Assembly (NCBI GenBank): GCA_029817715.1
Contig: JARUPY010000607.1
Location: 6,262,001-6,326,000, forward strand
From: Melastoma dodecandrum
Lineage: Eukaryota > Streptophyta > Magnoliopsida > Myrtales > Melastomataceae
Direction of reading: 5' to 3'
Length of the DNA stretch: 64,000 bases
The first letter of the stretch is position 1; each line of letters begins with the position of its first letter. Positions 32,601 through 45,083 of this stretch are shown piece after piece. The notes under the pieces were generated by a model that was not told the DNA's origin, searched no databases, and was given only the letters and a program-made list of their open reading frames with translations. A program made the translations under genes and the position numbers.

Positions 32601-35600
32601 GGCTTAAGTCAAGCAAAAAGACCTGAAGAGTGAAGGGCAATGAGGAATTGACGTTGCAGTCTTCTGGAGGGTGCAGTAATTCCCTCGGACAATCTTCAAG
32701 ATCACAGTACAGTCGTGGCGTTCTGCAAAATGAAAGTTTTGTGTTCCAACCATTCTTATATCTAATAATCCCCAAGACAAGCAATATCTAAACACAAAAT
32801 GTGAAGGTTTAGGAACTCACAAGTCACCGTCATCAGCACTTTCTAAAGGGCCCCGCAACAAGGATCCTGGACCAACCTTCATAATATCAAGACAGTCAAT
32901 CAATTCTAGAGTAAATGGAAGAGCATAATCACTTTATGAGGCATAATAGAAAATCATAGCGACAATAGTGGGAAAACTTTGGACGTTTGTTTCACATACA
33001 TGGAAATGTGAATAATTGCCACTGGTGATGCATTCGCGAATTTTTCATTCACTGAAATCAATTTTGTTATTTGAATTTGAAAACAAAAAAAACACCCAAG
33101 AGACCATTTTCCAGAAGCTGATTTTGTTTGATACGAACTACCAAACCGCCTACAGCCATATAGCTAACTCTTTAAGATATTCAAAATTTGCTCACTATAA
33201 GTCCAAAATGCCCTAAAGAGTCCAACAGCACATAGTTCAACTTGGAAAACATTCAATAAACATAAACATACACATGATATATGTATTGATATACCAGTGA
33301 CCTACACCTCATGAGGACAAATTAAAGCATTTGAAGAAGCCAATGAATTTTGAGATGAAAATAAAAGATAAAGAAAGAGATAATGAATCAAAATACTTTA
33401 TAAAGATTTTCCTTCATGCCACAGAACATTTACACAACAGAAAAATTAAAAGTATTCTATCTTACACTGATGCTAAAAAATAATGAGATGACCAGACGTT
33501 GGGCCTCAATCAAATCTCCTGGTCCAGATAGATTAAGGAATCCTTGACCATGTACTCCAAGATTTGCATTAGAATGTATTACAGATGATTCCTGCCAATA
33601 CAGAAAGGTAGATGGTGAATACAATGGATAATTGAATTAAGCCCAAATTTACTGCAGGAATAAAAACTAAGATGAGATTACCCTAAGAACTAAAAGATTA
33701 CTGGCTTCGAGTAGTGATGTTGCCAGGATTGTATCATGGCCACCATTTATGAGCATTTTTGAGTTCCACATCAAGTGCATCTTAACTGCCATCCGAAGAG
33801 CACCATATATCTATGGTATAAAAAATAAAAATACGTTAATACAACAGCACCAAACATACATCGGGAAAAGTGACCAGAATAAAAGAAAGGAAACCAGTAA
33901 TTTTCTAGTAGTGAAAGAAAAAAGAAGTTCAAGATTCTAACAGAAAAGTTTTAAAAAAGAAGGCAAAATATCAATTTATGGCCTCAAGTTTGAGTCAACT
34001 TTCTGTTTTGTCATTAACTTAGTTTGTTACATAATTTTGTCCCCAACTTTTGTTTTTATTTTGATTTTGGCCAATCTTAAATTTTATCGTGCGTAAGCCA
34101 AACAGACCTTAATAGACAATTTTCATTTATCCACTAAAAAGGAAAAAAAATTTCAAAAAATAGGAAATAATATTGAAACTTTTCATTTGTATTTTTTTTA
34201 TAAAATTTTGATGGACAAATCAAGTGAATTACAAGCAGAAGTTAACGATAGTTGCTGATGTTGTCAAAAAATATGAAAAATCGATGAAGGTCGGATTATG
34301 TTTTATTAGGGGGTGACTACTACGGATAAAGTAGATTATGTGACGAACGAAAGAGAGGACGAAACTCAACTATTATAAGACACGGGTCAGACTGTATTAA
34401 GGCCTTGTTTGGCTTTCGCTAAAAGAAATTCATGATTGGCCAAAATAAAAATAAAAATAAAAGTTGGTGACAAAATTATATAACAAACTAAGTTAATGAC
34501 AAAACAGAAAGTTGACTCAGAGTTGAGGCCATAAACGTATATTTTGCCAAAAAAGAAAAAAAAGAGAGTAGAATATTCAACAACGATAAAGATATCATCT
34601 CCACAATAGCCTATGGACATCAAGGGGAGTCAGAGTAAACAATAAATCAAATTATATTCTAAGCGATTCCACAAGTTTAAGGAGTCTCGACCCTTATTTT
34701 GGATTAAACCACCACCATTTCCGAATTAATATTCCCAGAGATTTTTCAACGAGTGATTCTTTTCCTAAAGAATGCTAGCCTTATCTTCAAACTCTTTAAT
34801 TCCTTGCAATTTTCAGTAGTCATGCACTGCTGACAGTCACAGGACACCAACAACATTAGATGAACCACCCTAATACATAAGCAGAAAAAGGAATCCAATT
34901 TTTCAGTACAGACACTATCACTACATTCCCATTATAGAAAGAACTCCATGAGAAGTTTATTATAAACCAGGCACTTACCTTAATAACAGAATCGCTCATC
35001 AAGAGCTCTTCCGCCAGTAGCTCAAACTCTGATGAGGCAAAATGCGCCAAGCCAAAGCTCAAAATAGCTCCAGTCGTCATTCGAAGTTGTCCACGAACCT
35101 GCACAAGGAATGTTCTAGAGTCGTGTTTTGAAACTAAAACTTTTACCTATCTCAATGTAGCTTTCATAAAGCAAACTCAAATGAGAATTTGAGCTCATAC
35201 ATGTGCATTTTCTGAGGACAGGTGGACATGAAAACTTGTCAAAAATCAACAAGAAGAAAATATTAAAAAGTTACATGATACATCAGACTTAAACTTGAAA
35301 ATAAATATTAAATTCTATTCCCCCACGTATAGATGAATAAAATGGTCGCTATATGCAGCAAATAGAAAAGAAGCATCCTCCGGGAAGTCGATTAGTCCAC
35401 ACTTAGTATAAAACTCATCTATGAAATCATTAACTAAAAGTCCATGCAAAACTATGACCCAGACTGGAACTTGAAAGCTTTCTTAAGGGAGTAGACAGTC
35501 TGATGTCCCAGGAGCAATGCCCCTAAAACTGGTACCTGAACACGGCCCCAATATAAAGGGACACAAGCCTTTGCATGGTTCTGAATATAAACATTAGTCC

Positions 35601-37478
35601 AGAGCGGTTGCTTTGGAAACTCAAGCAGAAGCGTGTCTGTAACTGTTGTTCGGTTGTGGTTATCAACAGTAAGACTTCGAGGCACAGCATCATAGTAGGT
35701 CCCAGCCGCACCGGCATTATCCGGGCAGCCCAGACTCCTCCCCCCTGAAAGAGGATAAGTGCATTCAATGACCACGAAGCACACTTTAACCTCTGGATAT
35801 AGAGCAACAATCTTCCAGGGGAGTCATTCTCTCACCATGAACAAAGTATTCCGTATCATCATGCCTGCTGAAGACGTTAACAGATATTCTACCGCCACCT
35901 CCACCACCAAAACCAGAGCCTCCTGAAGCACTCATTATCCCATTCCCTGTCCTGCATATCCAGTAATGCCTTATGTGTTATTGACACCAGAAGTTGAAAG
36001 CACGCAGCCAGATGAAAGAAATTTGGCAGCACTTTCAACAAGAAGAATCAGATGTCAGATAAACCTGGAAATGCAGTCCGATATTGCTCATCTATTTACA
36101 ACTTCTCTACGGAAAAAAATTGACAACAATAAAGATTCCATAGAGATAGATGATACAGAATAGATTTGCTATAATATCAAGCTGAAAACTTCCCAAAATA
36201 GAGAAGTTCCCAAAACGTTCAACTAATTCCAAACCCCTCAAAACCACCGGTAGAAATTATTAGCAGATGTACTCCTATGTTGAGTGGTCTGGTTCAGTTT
36301 GGCTACTAAGGAGGTTATGGTACTATGCTAATGCTACTCTCCGGAATAGGTTACTTTTACATTCAAATATGTGACAAACAACAAGAGCAACTCTATCTTT
36401 GACTAATGATCATCTTCATAGGAAGTCCATCATTATGAGAGACCACAACCGTTAAGAGTATTATTGACAAGAGTCAATTAATATTTTCCAATTACTTTTT
36501 GACTACTCCAAAAGACATGGATTGACTCCAATATTTAAAATATAGACATAAAAAATCATGCCACGACCGCCAGAAAAGTTCAGAAAAGTTCAGACAAAAA
36601 CTCTACCGAAGAAGCTCTTACATTCTATGAGCAACTATGTAAATGCTTCCACCACTGCCACCTCCTCCCTTTGCGCCGCCAACATCACCATCAGCTATAA
36701 GACTTCCCGAAACCTCCAACTCATTATCGATCTCAAACTTGATCCTTCCGCCACCTCCGCCCCCAAAATCCTCTTCTTTACTAGTGGTGCCCCCTTTACT
36801 CCCATAACTAAATGGTTCATCCAATGATGACCAGGAATAAGCATCTCCACCCCACACATCATCCGGCAACTTCCCATTCTCGGCCACACAATTGGCACCT
36901 CTACCACCATGCCCTCCGCCAGCACCCTGAATCCCCTGTGGCGTCCCGCTCGTCTGAGAGGGCGGCTCCCCCGCTAACCCCACAACATTCACCACCGAGC
37001 CACTCCCTAACCTCCCGTTCCTAGCCACAACGTGCAAGGTTCCCGTGCTAACCACAGCATTCTCCCCCAAGCTAAAATCCCCGCTGATATTCACCAAAAT
37101 GAAGCAACCCCTCCTAGGACAACTAACGTTGACCCCAGGCAACAAATTCAAGCTACCCAACCCCTCTACATAAACATCCTCCGCGAAACTTAAGCTCGAA
37201 TTAACCCGGCACGAGGTGTCGAGGGAGCCAACCCCACTGAGATCATCACAGGTGAGAGAAGGGGGGCGAGGGGGGAGCACAGGGGGAGGTGGCGAGGGCG
37301 GGGAGTAGTCTCCGTGAAACCCAAGGGCTTCTAAATCGACAGATGACGACAATCGGACCCCCTCGCCGGACGCGAGGGACGGAAGGACAGAGCAAAGGGT
37401 GTAGAAACAGAAGAAGAAGAAGAAGAGGATGGAGCGAGAAGGGAGCAGAGAGAGAAGGGGGAGGGGAATTGTTCCCAT
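26679..37478 (-). CDS. Large glycine-rich, Cys-rich multi-pass membrane protein (Arabidopsis At5g11700/At4g32920/At5g47020 type)
   Basis: Twenty-two exons (minus strand, 5' to 3') read through in phase: 37478-36622, 35951-35836, 35744-35536, 35098-34979, 33810-33682, 33591-33466, 32876-32821, 32722-32623, 32515-32398, 32236-32027, 31896-31569, 30852-30759, 29998-29890, 29791-29520, 29394-29267, 29124-28890, 28228-28040, 27952-27666, 27580-27391, 27314-27072, 26990-26899 and 26823-26679. The product is 1450 residues. It has a signal peptide (1 to about 37, with a Phe run), a Pro-rich spacer, a long extracellular-looking region with repeated Gly-rich GGGGGGR(I/V) blocks, and a Cys-rich ephrin/TNF-receptor-like stretch (about 805-880). 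Hydrophobic segments follow near 894-914, 1015-1033, 1294-1313, 1318-1342 and about 1373. The family is widespread in land plants and sometimes labelled ephrin receptor-like; its function is unknown to me. Intron 10 uses a GC donor, intron 4 holds a MITE and intron 12 a tandem duplication. Confidence 0.92.
30140..30750. repeat. Tandem duplication (~305 bp x2) in intron 12 of the glycine-rich gene
   Basis: Two diverged copies share blocks in the same order: CAGTAGTAACA(G/A)GAAGG, then CCATGCA/CTATGCA, then TCAATCAC(C/T)GAACT, then CACAATCT, then ATAAATGG. The second copy ends at the donor edge of exon 12. Confidence 0.65.
33962..34548. mobile_element. MULE-type MITE in intron 4 of the glycine-rich gene
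   Basis: The element is 587 bp with terminal inverted repeats of about 155 bp (33,962-34,117 and 34,393-34,548), starting GGCAAAATAT. It is flanked by a perfect 9-bp direct repeat AAAAAAGAA (33,953-33,961 and 34,549-34,557). Nine-bp duplications are the Mutator hallmark, although the target here is A-rich. There is no coding capacity. The outermost 53 bp align without gaps to the right end of the autonomous-size MULE at 58,918-63,637 at 39 of 53 positions. Confidence 0.88.
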
Positions 37479-37800
37479 TTAAGGCGGGGAAAGTCTCATG
37501 AATTCCCCCTCCAGGCAAGCCGCGCCGGAGAGGAGCGGAGGGGGGGGGGGGGAGGGGCGGAGCTGAATCTGGAAGCTTCCGAGGGAGTTTGCGTGTGGAG
37601 GTGGAGAAAGAGGGGGGAAATTGCGTGAATGCGAACAGAAAATGTCAGGGAAGGGGGAAAAAGGAGGACGTGGAGTTGTTGCAGATGATGGTCAAAACGG
37701 AAGAGGAAGAAGAAGAAGAAGCAACATAAAAGAAACAGAAAAGAAAAAGAAGAAGAAGAAGATGCACAACCTGTGGGTGGGACTGGGAGGGCGGTGCATG
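37479..37800 (-). promoter_or_regulatory. Purine-rich 5' flank of the glycine-rich gene
   Basis: On the plus strand this region is G/A-rich with a G run (about 37,540-37,552) and GAA-repeat tracts (37,697-37,720 and 37,738-37,762). On the gene's strand these are CT/TTC-rich stretches, common in plant 5' UTRs and core promoters. No separate gene is seen. Confidence 0.45.
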
Positions 37801-37805
37801 CCCCG

Positions 37806-37877
37806 CACGTGTCGGGCCTTCGCTTACGCCAGCTGGGTATGGGCCTTGGCCCATTGGATGATTAGGGCCGAAACCCT
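37806..37877 (-). promoter_or_regulatory. G-box, paired site II elements and telo-box upstream of the glycine-rich gene
   Basis: About 330-400 bp upstream of the start codon lie CACGTG (37,806-37,811), TGGGCC (37,840-37,845), GGCCCA (37,848-37,853) and AAACCCT (37,871-37,877). Site II (TGGGCC/T) with telo-box is a known combination in promoters of genes active in dividing tissue. The assignment is motif-based only. Confidence 0.45.
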
Positions 37878-37879
37878 CA

Positions 37880-39060
37880 AGGCAAATTTTCACCCTATTT
37901 GTATGTGAGTTTTATTAATTTCCCTAAGAGGTTGATCGCGGTCATATGGTAAAATTCATACTCGAATACGGACCTAAGCGAGCGTCCGTGTCGGAAGGAA
38001 CGGCGCGAGGGGTGTCACGCCATGATAATCAATCATATTTTACTCTTTCAATTTGTTTTTATCTTTTATCTTTGAGGAAGATAATTAATGAAAACTAAGC
38101 TGAAGTGATTCATAAGCACGTTGTGACAATTTGTCCAAATGCCGAGGAGTTGCTCCATTTGTATTATATTATAATAGGTTGACAAAGGATTCTAAAATAA
38201 TAAGATTCGATTGTTTGGAAAAAAAAAATTATCATTCCAAATAACTAATGTATCTTCTTAACAAAGAGTTTTTCTAGAAGAATAAAAGAAATTAATCTAA
38301 TGATGGAATCGAATTCAAAATCTCATTTAATCGAACTAAATCTAGTTTCGATACTCTAATAAGTGCTTGAGGTTAATACACCGACATAAAATACAAAACA
38401 AAAATCGAGGAAACCTCCAACTATAAGAAATCCTAGAACTAATAATAATTATAAAACAATAATTATAAAAGAAGAATATCGAAACATACTACACACACTA
38501 ATCCACGGAATTGTTTGATACAAGACGAACTCACCTAAATTCTTTCTCCACGATTTCTCTTAATAGTGGAAATTCGATTATGTATTTCATATTAATTCTA
38601 TTGTTAATTTTTATTTTCTCTTTTATATTTTGTTATGCGAAACTTTATTTTTTATTTTTAACTACCATTCATCTTTGTACCATTAGATTAACGACAGATA
38701 AAACAATTATAATTATAAAATTTAAAAATCAATTTAAATATGTTGTATAAATATTTATTTTGTGTGACAATTCCAAATAATTGAAAAATGTTAAATATAT
38801 TAGTTGTTTTATGCTATACATATATAAGGTGACTAAACTAAGGAAGTCATAAAAAAATATCATATGAAAAAGATACACTTTTTGTGAAATAAAAATAGCA
38901 TTTTTGTCATTAAACTTTTAACCAGAATGCCTACAATGACAAGTTCTAATTAGGTAATTAAAGTGATTAACCACTAATAGTTTATAATTTCGTGACTATT
39001 TTAGCATTCATAAAAAGAGATCTTGTAGTGTTCATTTAAATAATACTCGGGGACCGCTCG
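37880..39060. other. AT-rich intergenic DNA, no gene seen
   Basis: AT-rich sequence with homopolymer A and T runs. The longest open frames lack any recognisable domain. Confidence 0.5.
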
Positions 39061-39076
39061 GTCGACCGCCAAAAAA

Positions 39077-40990
39077 TTAGCGGACGACCGGTACGAACTA
39101 GGAAAGTTCGTATCCTCGTACCCCAAATTCGTTCAGTTTAGGAAACTAACGGCCGACTAACTATGAAATTATTAGCAGTCAACCGTTACAAACTTTCCCG
39201 AAGGAACAAACTTGTGATACGAATTTTTCCGAAGAAGACGAACTTGTGGTACGAACTTTCCTAAATAGAATTCTTAAACGGAACGAACTTGTACGAACTT
39301 TACTGAACGAAACAACTTGTCATACGAACTTTCTTAAACGGAACGAATTAGGGGTACGAACTTTCTTGAACGGAGCGAACTAGTGAACTTTCCTGAATAA
39401 AACAAACTCAGGAAAGAACTTTCCTTAAAGGAATGAATTGGGGTGAACTCGGATGCGAACTATCTTGACGAAAAGTCATATATGAACTTTCCTGAAAGGA
39501 ACGAACTGGGAGTACGAACTTTCCTGAACGAAACGAACTCGAGTGCGAATTTCCCTAAATGGAACTAATTGGGGGTACGAATTTTCTAGAGCAGAATGTA
39601 CTCGGATACGAAGTTTCTTGAAATAAACAAACTGGGGGTATGAACTTTCCTCGATGGAACGAACTCGGATACTAACTTTCCTTAAATTAACAAACTGATA
39701 GTATAAACTTTCCTAAACGAAACGAACTCGAGGACAAACTTTCCTGAACGGAGGCAACTCGGGATACGAACATTCTGGAATGGAATGAACTAAGGTATGG
39801 ACCTTTCAGAAAAGAACGAACTCGAACTCAGGTATAAACTTTTCTGAACGAAATGAGCTCGAGTACAATTTTCCTTAACGGAATGAGTTCGGGTACGTAC
39901 TTTTTTGAACCGATTGAGCTCATATATGAACTTTCTTGAAATGAATAAATTGGGAATACGAACTTTTCTAAACGGAACAAATTCCGTACAAACTTTGTTA
40001 AAAGCAACCAATTGGGAGTATTAACTTTCTTGTACGATACGAATTCGGGTACGAAATTTCCTGAAATGAACGAATTAGGAGTACGAACTTTCTTGAACGG
40101 AACGAACTCGGGTATGAATTTTCCTAAAATGAACGAAGTCGGGGTATGAATTTTCCTCAACGGAACAAAATCGAGTGCGAACTTCCTTGAACGGAATGAA
40201 GGTGGGGTACGAACTTTCTTGAAAAGAACGAACTTGGGGTATGACTTCCTGAACGGAATGAACTCGGGTACGAATTTTCCTAAAAAGAACGAACCGGAAT
40301 ATGAGCTTTTCTGAATGGAATGAGCTTGGATACGGACTTTCATGAAAGGAACGAATTGGGTATACAAACTTTCGTCACATGAACGAACTCGAACTCGGGT
40401 ACGAACTTTCCTAAACGTACCGAACTCGGGTATGAACTTTCTTGAAAGGAACGTACTAGGGATATAAACTTTCCTAAATAGAATGGACTCTTGTACGTCT
40501 TTCATGAATGAAACGAACTTTCTAGAATGGAACAGACTCGAAATGAACTAAGGGTACAAACTTTCCTAACGGAACGAACTCGAATTCAGATACAACTTTC
40601 CTAAACATACTAGACTCGGGTATGTACTTTCATAAATAAAACGAACTTTCTAGAATGGAATAAACTCGGAATGAACTAGGGGTACAAACTTTCCTAAAGG
40701 AACGAACTCGAATTCAGGTATGAACCAAATTCATATACTAACTTTTCTGAACAGAACAAATTCGGATAGGAACTTTCGTAAAAGAAATGAACCGGGGTAC
40801 GAGCTTTTCCGAACGAACTCGCGGTATGAGCTTTCCTAAAAGGAGCGAACTCGTGGTATGAACTTTCCTAAAAGGAGTGAACTCGCGACATAAACATTCC
40901 TGAAAGGAACAAACTTATGGTATGAACTTTTATGAATGAAATGAATTTGAAAATACAAATTTCCTTAATATAACGAAATTATGAAAATAC
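39077..40990. repeat. Divergent tandem array of ~32-bp units
   Basis: About 1.9 kb consists of degenerate units near 31-33 bp with a core like TACGAACTTTCCTGAACGG plus AACGAACTCGGG. That gives roughly 60 copies. Alternating sub-types (after CTCGGG or after TGGGGG) suggest a two-unit higher-order period. It is flanked by GGTCGACCGCC-type and AGTCGCCAGATC-type unique DNA. The 225-codon open frame on the minus strand at 39,828-40,505 is a by-product of unit lengths near a multiple of three, giving a repeating FVPFRKVRTP-like peptide; I do not call it a gene. Confidence 0.85.
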
Positions 40991-41493
40991 GACCTAACTG
41001 TCAAACAGTCGCCAGATCATTGTATCTTCCGTGCACGGAAGATTATGCCTTCCCTTGTCCACCCAATCTATATGGTAGTGACAAGACCAATACATAATTT
41101 TTTAATTATGTATAATTTTAGGTTTCTCGGAATACTGACTTTATTAAATTATAGGATAAGTCATTTTATGTTAACTTTGAAGGGTAATTTCACCGCCTAA
41201 TTTTTTATTTTTTATATATTACAATGTTATGTTTAAATTACTAAATTTATTTTCTAATATACTAATAAACATCTAAAATTTTCATTTTTATTTGGCTTTT
41301 AAGGTGTTTTATTTTACGTAATAAGCAAGTAGTAACCTTAATTTACATTATATAGCTGAGACACAGAAACTGCAATTTTTTTATCCTTATCTTTTTCTTG
41401 CCATCATATTCTATAAGTAAATAAATGTGCTTTTCTCGACATAATTTTTCTTAGTTTTTATTTTGTAAGATTTCTTCTGCGTACAGATTGGCA
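40991..41493. other. AT-rich spacer, no gene seen
   Basis: Unique AT-rich DNA between the tandem array and the hAT-like insertion. Nothing assignable. Confidence 0.5.
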
Positions 41494-41501
41494 ATAATAA
41501 T

Positions 41502-43076
41502 TAGGGGTGAGCTGGTTCTAAGTTGGGTAGGTTCCGGACGTGGAACCGGGAACCTATCATGTAATGGCCGGTTCCTTATTTTTAGAACCTAGAACCTAGA
41601 ACCTACCCTATAGCTCAAAGAACTACTCAAGAACCAACCCTGCCGGTACTGGTACCGGTTTCGATTCCATGTCCTTATGGGTTGGGGTGAGCATAGGTTC
41701 TGGGTAAAACCGGGAACCTGTCGGAACCGGTACCATAGGGTCAGTGTCAGTACAGGTTCTCGAATATATCGGGTAGGTTCTAGGTTCTAAATTTTACAAA
41801 ACCGGCGGTACCAAGTACGGTTCCAGGTTCTCCCCTCGGAACCAACCCGGAGAACCTGGAACCTAAACCTAAATTTTACCCAACCCAACCCCATAACCTA
41901 CCCTAAATCTTACCCAACCCCATAACCTACCCTAAATCTTACCCAACCCAATAACCTAACTTAAACTTTACCCTACCACAAACAATTGTCCCCCTCTTCA
42001 CAACAACGTCTTCATCAAACGGTTATAGGGGTTACGGTTTCTTACGGCAAGTTAGCTCATAATCTACTTTTTCCCTTCTTCCCCGCCTTGCCTTGTCAAT
42101 TTTTATTTATGATTCTTTCTGGGTTAGGTTAGGTTGAGCCGTGGGTGATCGGAATATTTTCTTAAAAGAACATTTTTGTCTGAACATAGCCGGTCGGGGG
42201 GTGATTCTGTGGGGTTTGGATTTTGATTTTGATGTAGTTTGAGGCGTTGGTGCTCTGGATCATCTGTTTGGGTGTCTTAATCAGAATCGAAACACGAACC
42301 GCTCATAGGGCGACGCCGTTGACCGAACCAGAATTAAAACTCATAGGGCGACGCCGCTAACGGAACCGAAACAGAACCGGAACCTGTACCAGAACCGGTA
42401 GGGTAGGTTCTTGGGTGGGTCTTTGATTAATCAGGTAGGTTCTAGGTTCTAAAAATTAAGAACCGGATATTATAGGGTAGAGTCCAGGTTCCACGTCCCG
42501 AACCTGGAAACCTGGAACCTGCTCACCCCTACTTATGGGACATTTTTGCGTTAAATCAACCACATTACTCCAATTAATTTAAAAAAACCTTAAGCATTAA
42601 TCTAATCAATCTAAAAAAACCTCAAGCATTACTCCAATCAATCTAAAAATACCTCAAGCATTACTCCAATCAATAAAAAAAAACTCAAGCGAACTGGTAA
42701 GGCCTCGCGAAGAGGGCTAAGGGGATGGTGGGTTCAGGTATCCGTAGAAGACTTATCAGCAACCATATAACTGTGCGCAAAATTGCTAAATATAAATAAG
42801 AAATATTTACAATTAAAATAAAAATTATTTATATAAATAGAGAATAAAGATTATATAAAGATATTATATAAATTATATATTAAAATATATTATGTCAGGT
42901 TCCAGGTTCTCCAGGTTGGTTCCGAGGTGAAAACCTGGAACCGTACTGGGTACTCCCTGTTTTAAAAAATTTAGAACCTAGAACACACTCGGTCTATTTG
43001 AGAACATGTACTGACTCCGACCCTATGGTGCCGGTTCCGACCGGGTCCTGATTTTACCCGGAACCTATGCTCACCC
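41502..43076. mobile_element. Outer hAT-like non-autonomous element (interrupted by a second copy)
   Basis: Ends read TAGGGGTGAGC on the left and GCTCACCC on the right, followed by ATAATAAT on both sides (41,494-41,501 and 43,077-43,084). The flanking repeat is weak evidence because the site is an ATA microsatellite. Removing the inner element at 41,682-42,531 and one 8-bp duplication leaves about 717 bp. Sub-terminal DNA is packed with GGTTC/GAACC motifs in both orientations, typical of hAT transposase-binding regions. There is no coding capacity. Confidence 0.65.
41682..42531. mobile_element. Inner hAT-like element, same family, opposite orientation
   Basis: The element is 850 bp with ends TTGGGGTGAGCA and TGCTCACCCCTA-type, flanked by perfect 8-bp repeats CTTATGGG (41,674-41,681 and 42,532-42,539), the hAT target-duplication size. 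Its left end (about 190 bp) matches the inverted right end of the outer element, and its right end matches the inverted left end of the outer element. This means the family has two distinct ends and the inner copy is inverted. Confidence 0.75.
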
Positions 43077-43124
43077 ATAATAATAATAACAATAACAATA
43101 ATAATAATAATAATAATAATAAAT
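43077..43124. repeat. (ATA)n/(AAC)n microsatellite
   Basis: Imperfect ATA/ATAACA repeat of about 45 bp directly after the outer hAT-like element; probably its insertion site. Confidence 0.9.
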
Positions 43125-45029
43125 GAAATAAGCGCAATTTGATAAAGTTGGTCTCCAGAAATTAGATTTAGATTCTCCATATATAATCACAAGAAAATGT
43201 TTTATAAATCATATTAATAGATAAAAAAAAATACTTTTAACTGATAAAAATAAATATGTAACTGATAAAAATAAATATGTTATACTTAGATAAAAGAATA
43301 TTATATTAAATGAGGTATATTGTAATATATGATTAATGCACTACGCAAAATATGCTTTATTTTCCCAAACGATATTTTGACAAATTTATTTTTTTGTATT
43401 AATTTTGATACTTTTTATATTTTTTCATCATATTAATAGAAATATGATAAATTTATTTTAGTTACTTTCATTTGTCATTTAATTAACAAGTGGAAAAAAC
43501 ATGGTTATGTATGCTATGACAAATAATTTAATTTACAATAGTTTTGTCATGAAAGGCTAGCTTTGTTACTCCATTCTCTACAAAAATAATTGGTAAAATG
43601 TCGTCCAAATTTCCAAAATTCTTGAAAAATCGTCGAAATGTCGCAACTTAAAATAGCAACTTTATTTCATGATGGATGGTATAATTTATTACTTACAATC
43701 TCCTTTGTTCACAGCCTATATAAAGTAAAATATAAAGTGAATTGTCTGCTGTCTAAATACAAGTTAAAAGTGAAGTGAAATATAAAGTATATCAGCATTT
43801 TCACTTAACAATTTGAACTTGGCCTATACAACGCTGGTATTAAAACCGAGTTTAAACCCCAAGCATTGTTGAGAGGCTAATGAAACTCCAAATCATAGCA
43901 TATGCAATTGAAGACATCTATCCCAACGTTAGAGAACAAAATCTTTTTTCATTACTATAATTATAAAAACGAGGATTTTTTATCGATATAATTTTTATTT
44001 ATTTGCTGAAAGATAGATAGACCGAAAGCAGGTCCATTTAAATGAAAGCCACATTCGTCGAAAAGTTTTTGTTGCCATTGGAAAAAGTTCAACTCCTATT
44101 AAAAATGAGAAGTGGATGAGAGGTATAATCAGTATAGTCCATAAAAAACCTTTTGTGTTTTCTTATTCTTCTTTTTATTCTCAATTATCATTTCTCAACT
44201 CCTATTGAAGTTAGAATAAATAGGATTAGGCTAATAGCGTAAGAAAATGAAATAAAGCTAAAAAATGAGCTAATAATACTAATGATATTTTTTATTTATA
44301 GTAATTTCGTATTTATTTATTTATTTCTATTATATATATATGCATTTAAAATTTTTAAAAGTTGACTTCTTAATTATTTATATAATTAATTTAATCGAAT
44401 TTTATGACTAATAAAAAAATAGTAAACTATTACTACTCTAAATAACTAACTCGAAATAGTTATCTATAATAACTTATGTAAATTAATCTAAATAAATTAG
44501 CTAAATTATAACGATTTCTTTCTAAAGATATAAAATAATTCAATTATCAATAAATATACACAGAGTGCTTTATACATTTCTGTTTTTTCCATTAACATTA
44601 AATTAATATAAAAATAAAACAATAAATAATATAAAACACATGACTTTTTTAGAAACTTTTTTAGAATTGTCACTATCCAACATTTTTCCCCTTTTGATAC
44701 TACCATGATCAAACTCTGAGCAAACATTTCTTCTTGCACCTCTAATCCTATTTTTAATTTGATACAGATTGAAATATAAAACCATAAAAGGAAACTTAGT
44801 ATATAAAAACTTCGTTATTTCTCTTTTATTGTTTTTGTCAGATATTTCGGTGGATTGAATGAGATTGAGATTACAAAAAATTGAAAAATAAATGAAATTG
44901 TTTGAACTTTGAACAATATATGTCATTCACTTTCAACTAGATAAAAAAACATAATTATTTTCAATTTGATTTTTTCATGGGAGTTCTAAAAAACGTATTT
45001 CTATAAAAAAAACATATTCATAAGAATAT
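43125..45029. other. AT-rich intergenic DNA, no gene seen
   Basis: Strongly AT-rich with many poly-A/T runs. Open frames are short and low-complexity. No conserved element is recognised. Confidence 0.55.
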
Positions 45030-45083
45030 TTGAAAAATCACCACTTGAGGTCAGACTGCCAGATGAAAACATCTTGCTGGCAG

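Noticed and set aside
39828..40505. 225-codon open frame on the minus strand
   Set aside because: It lies wholly inside the tandem array, and the peptide simply repeats with the DNA unit; it has no independent start context or domain.
39077..40990. CRISPR-like repeat pattern
   Set aside because: This is plant nuclear DNA, the units are degenerate and contiguous, and there are no unique spacers.
41502..42531. A single hAT-like element bounded by the two best-matching alpha ends
   Set aside because: Its flanks (ATAATAAT and CTTATGGG) do not match each other, whereas pairing by target duplications gives two consistent nested elements.
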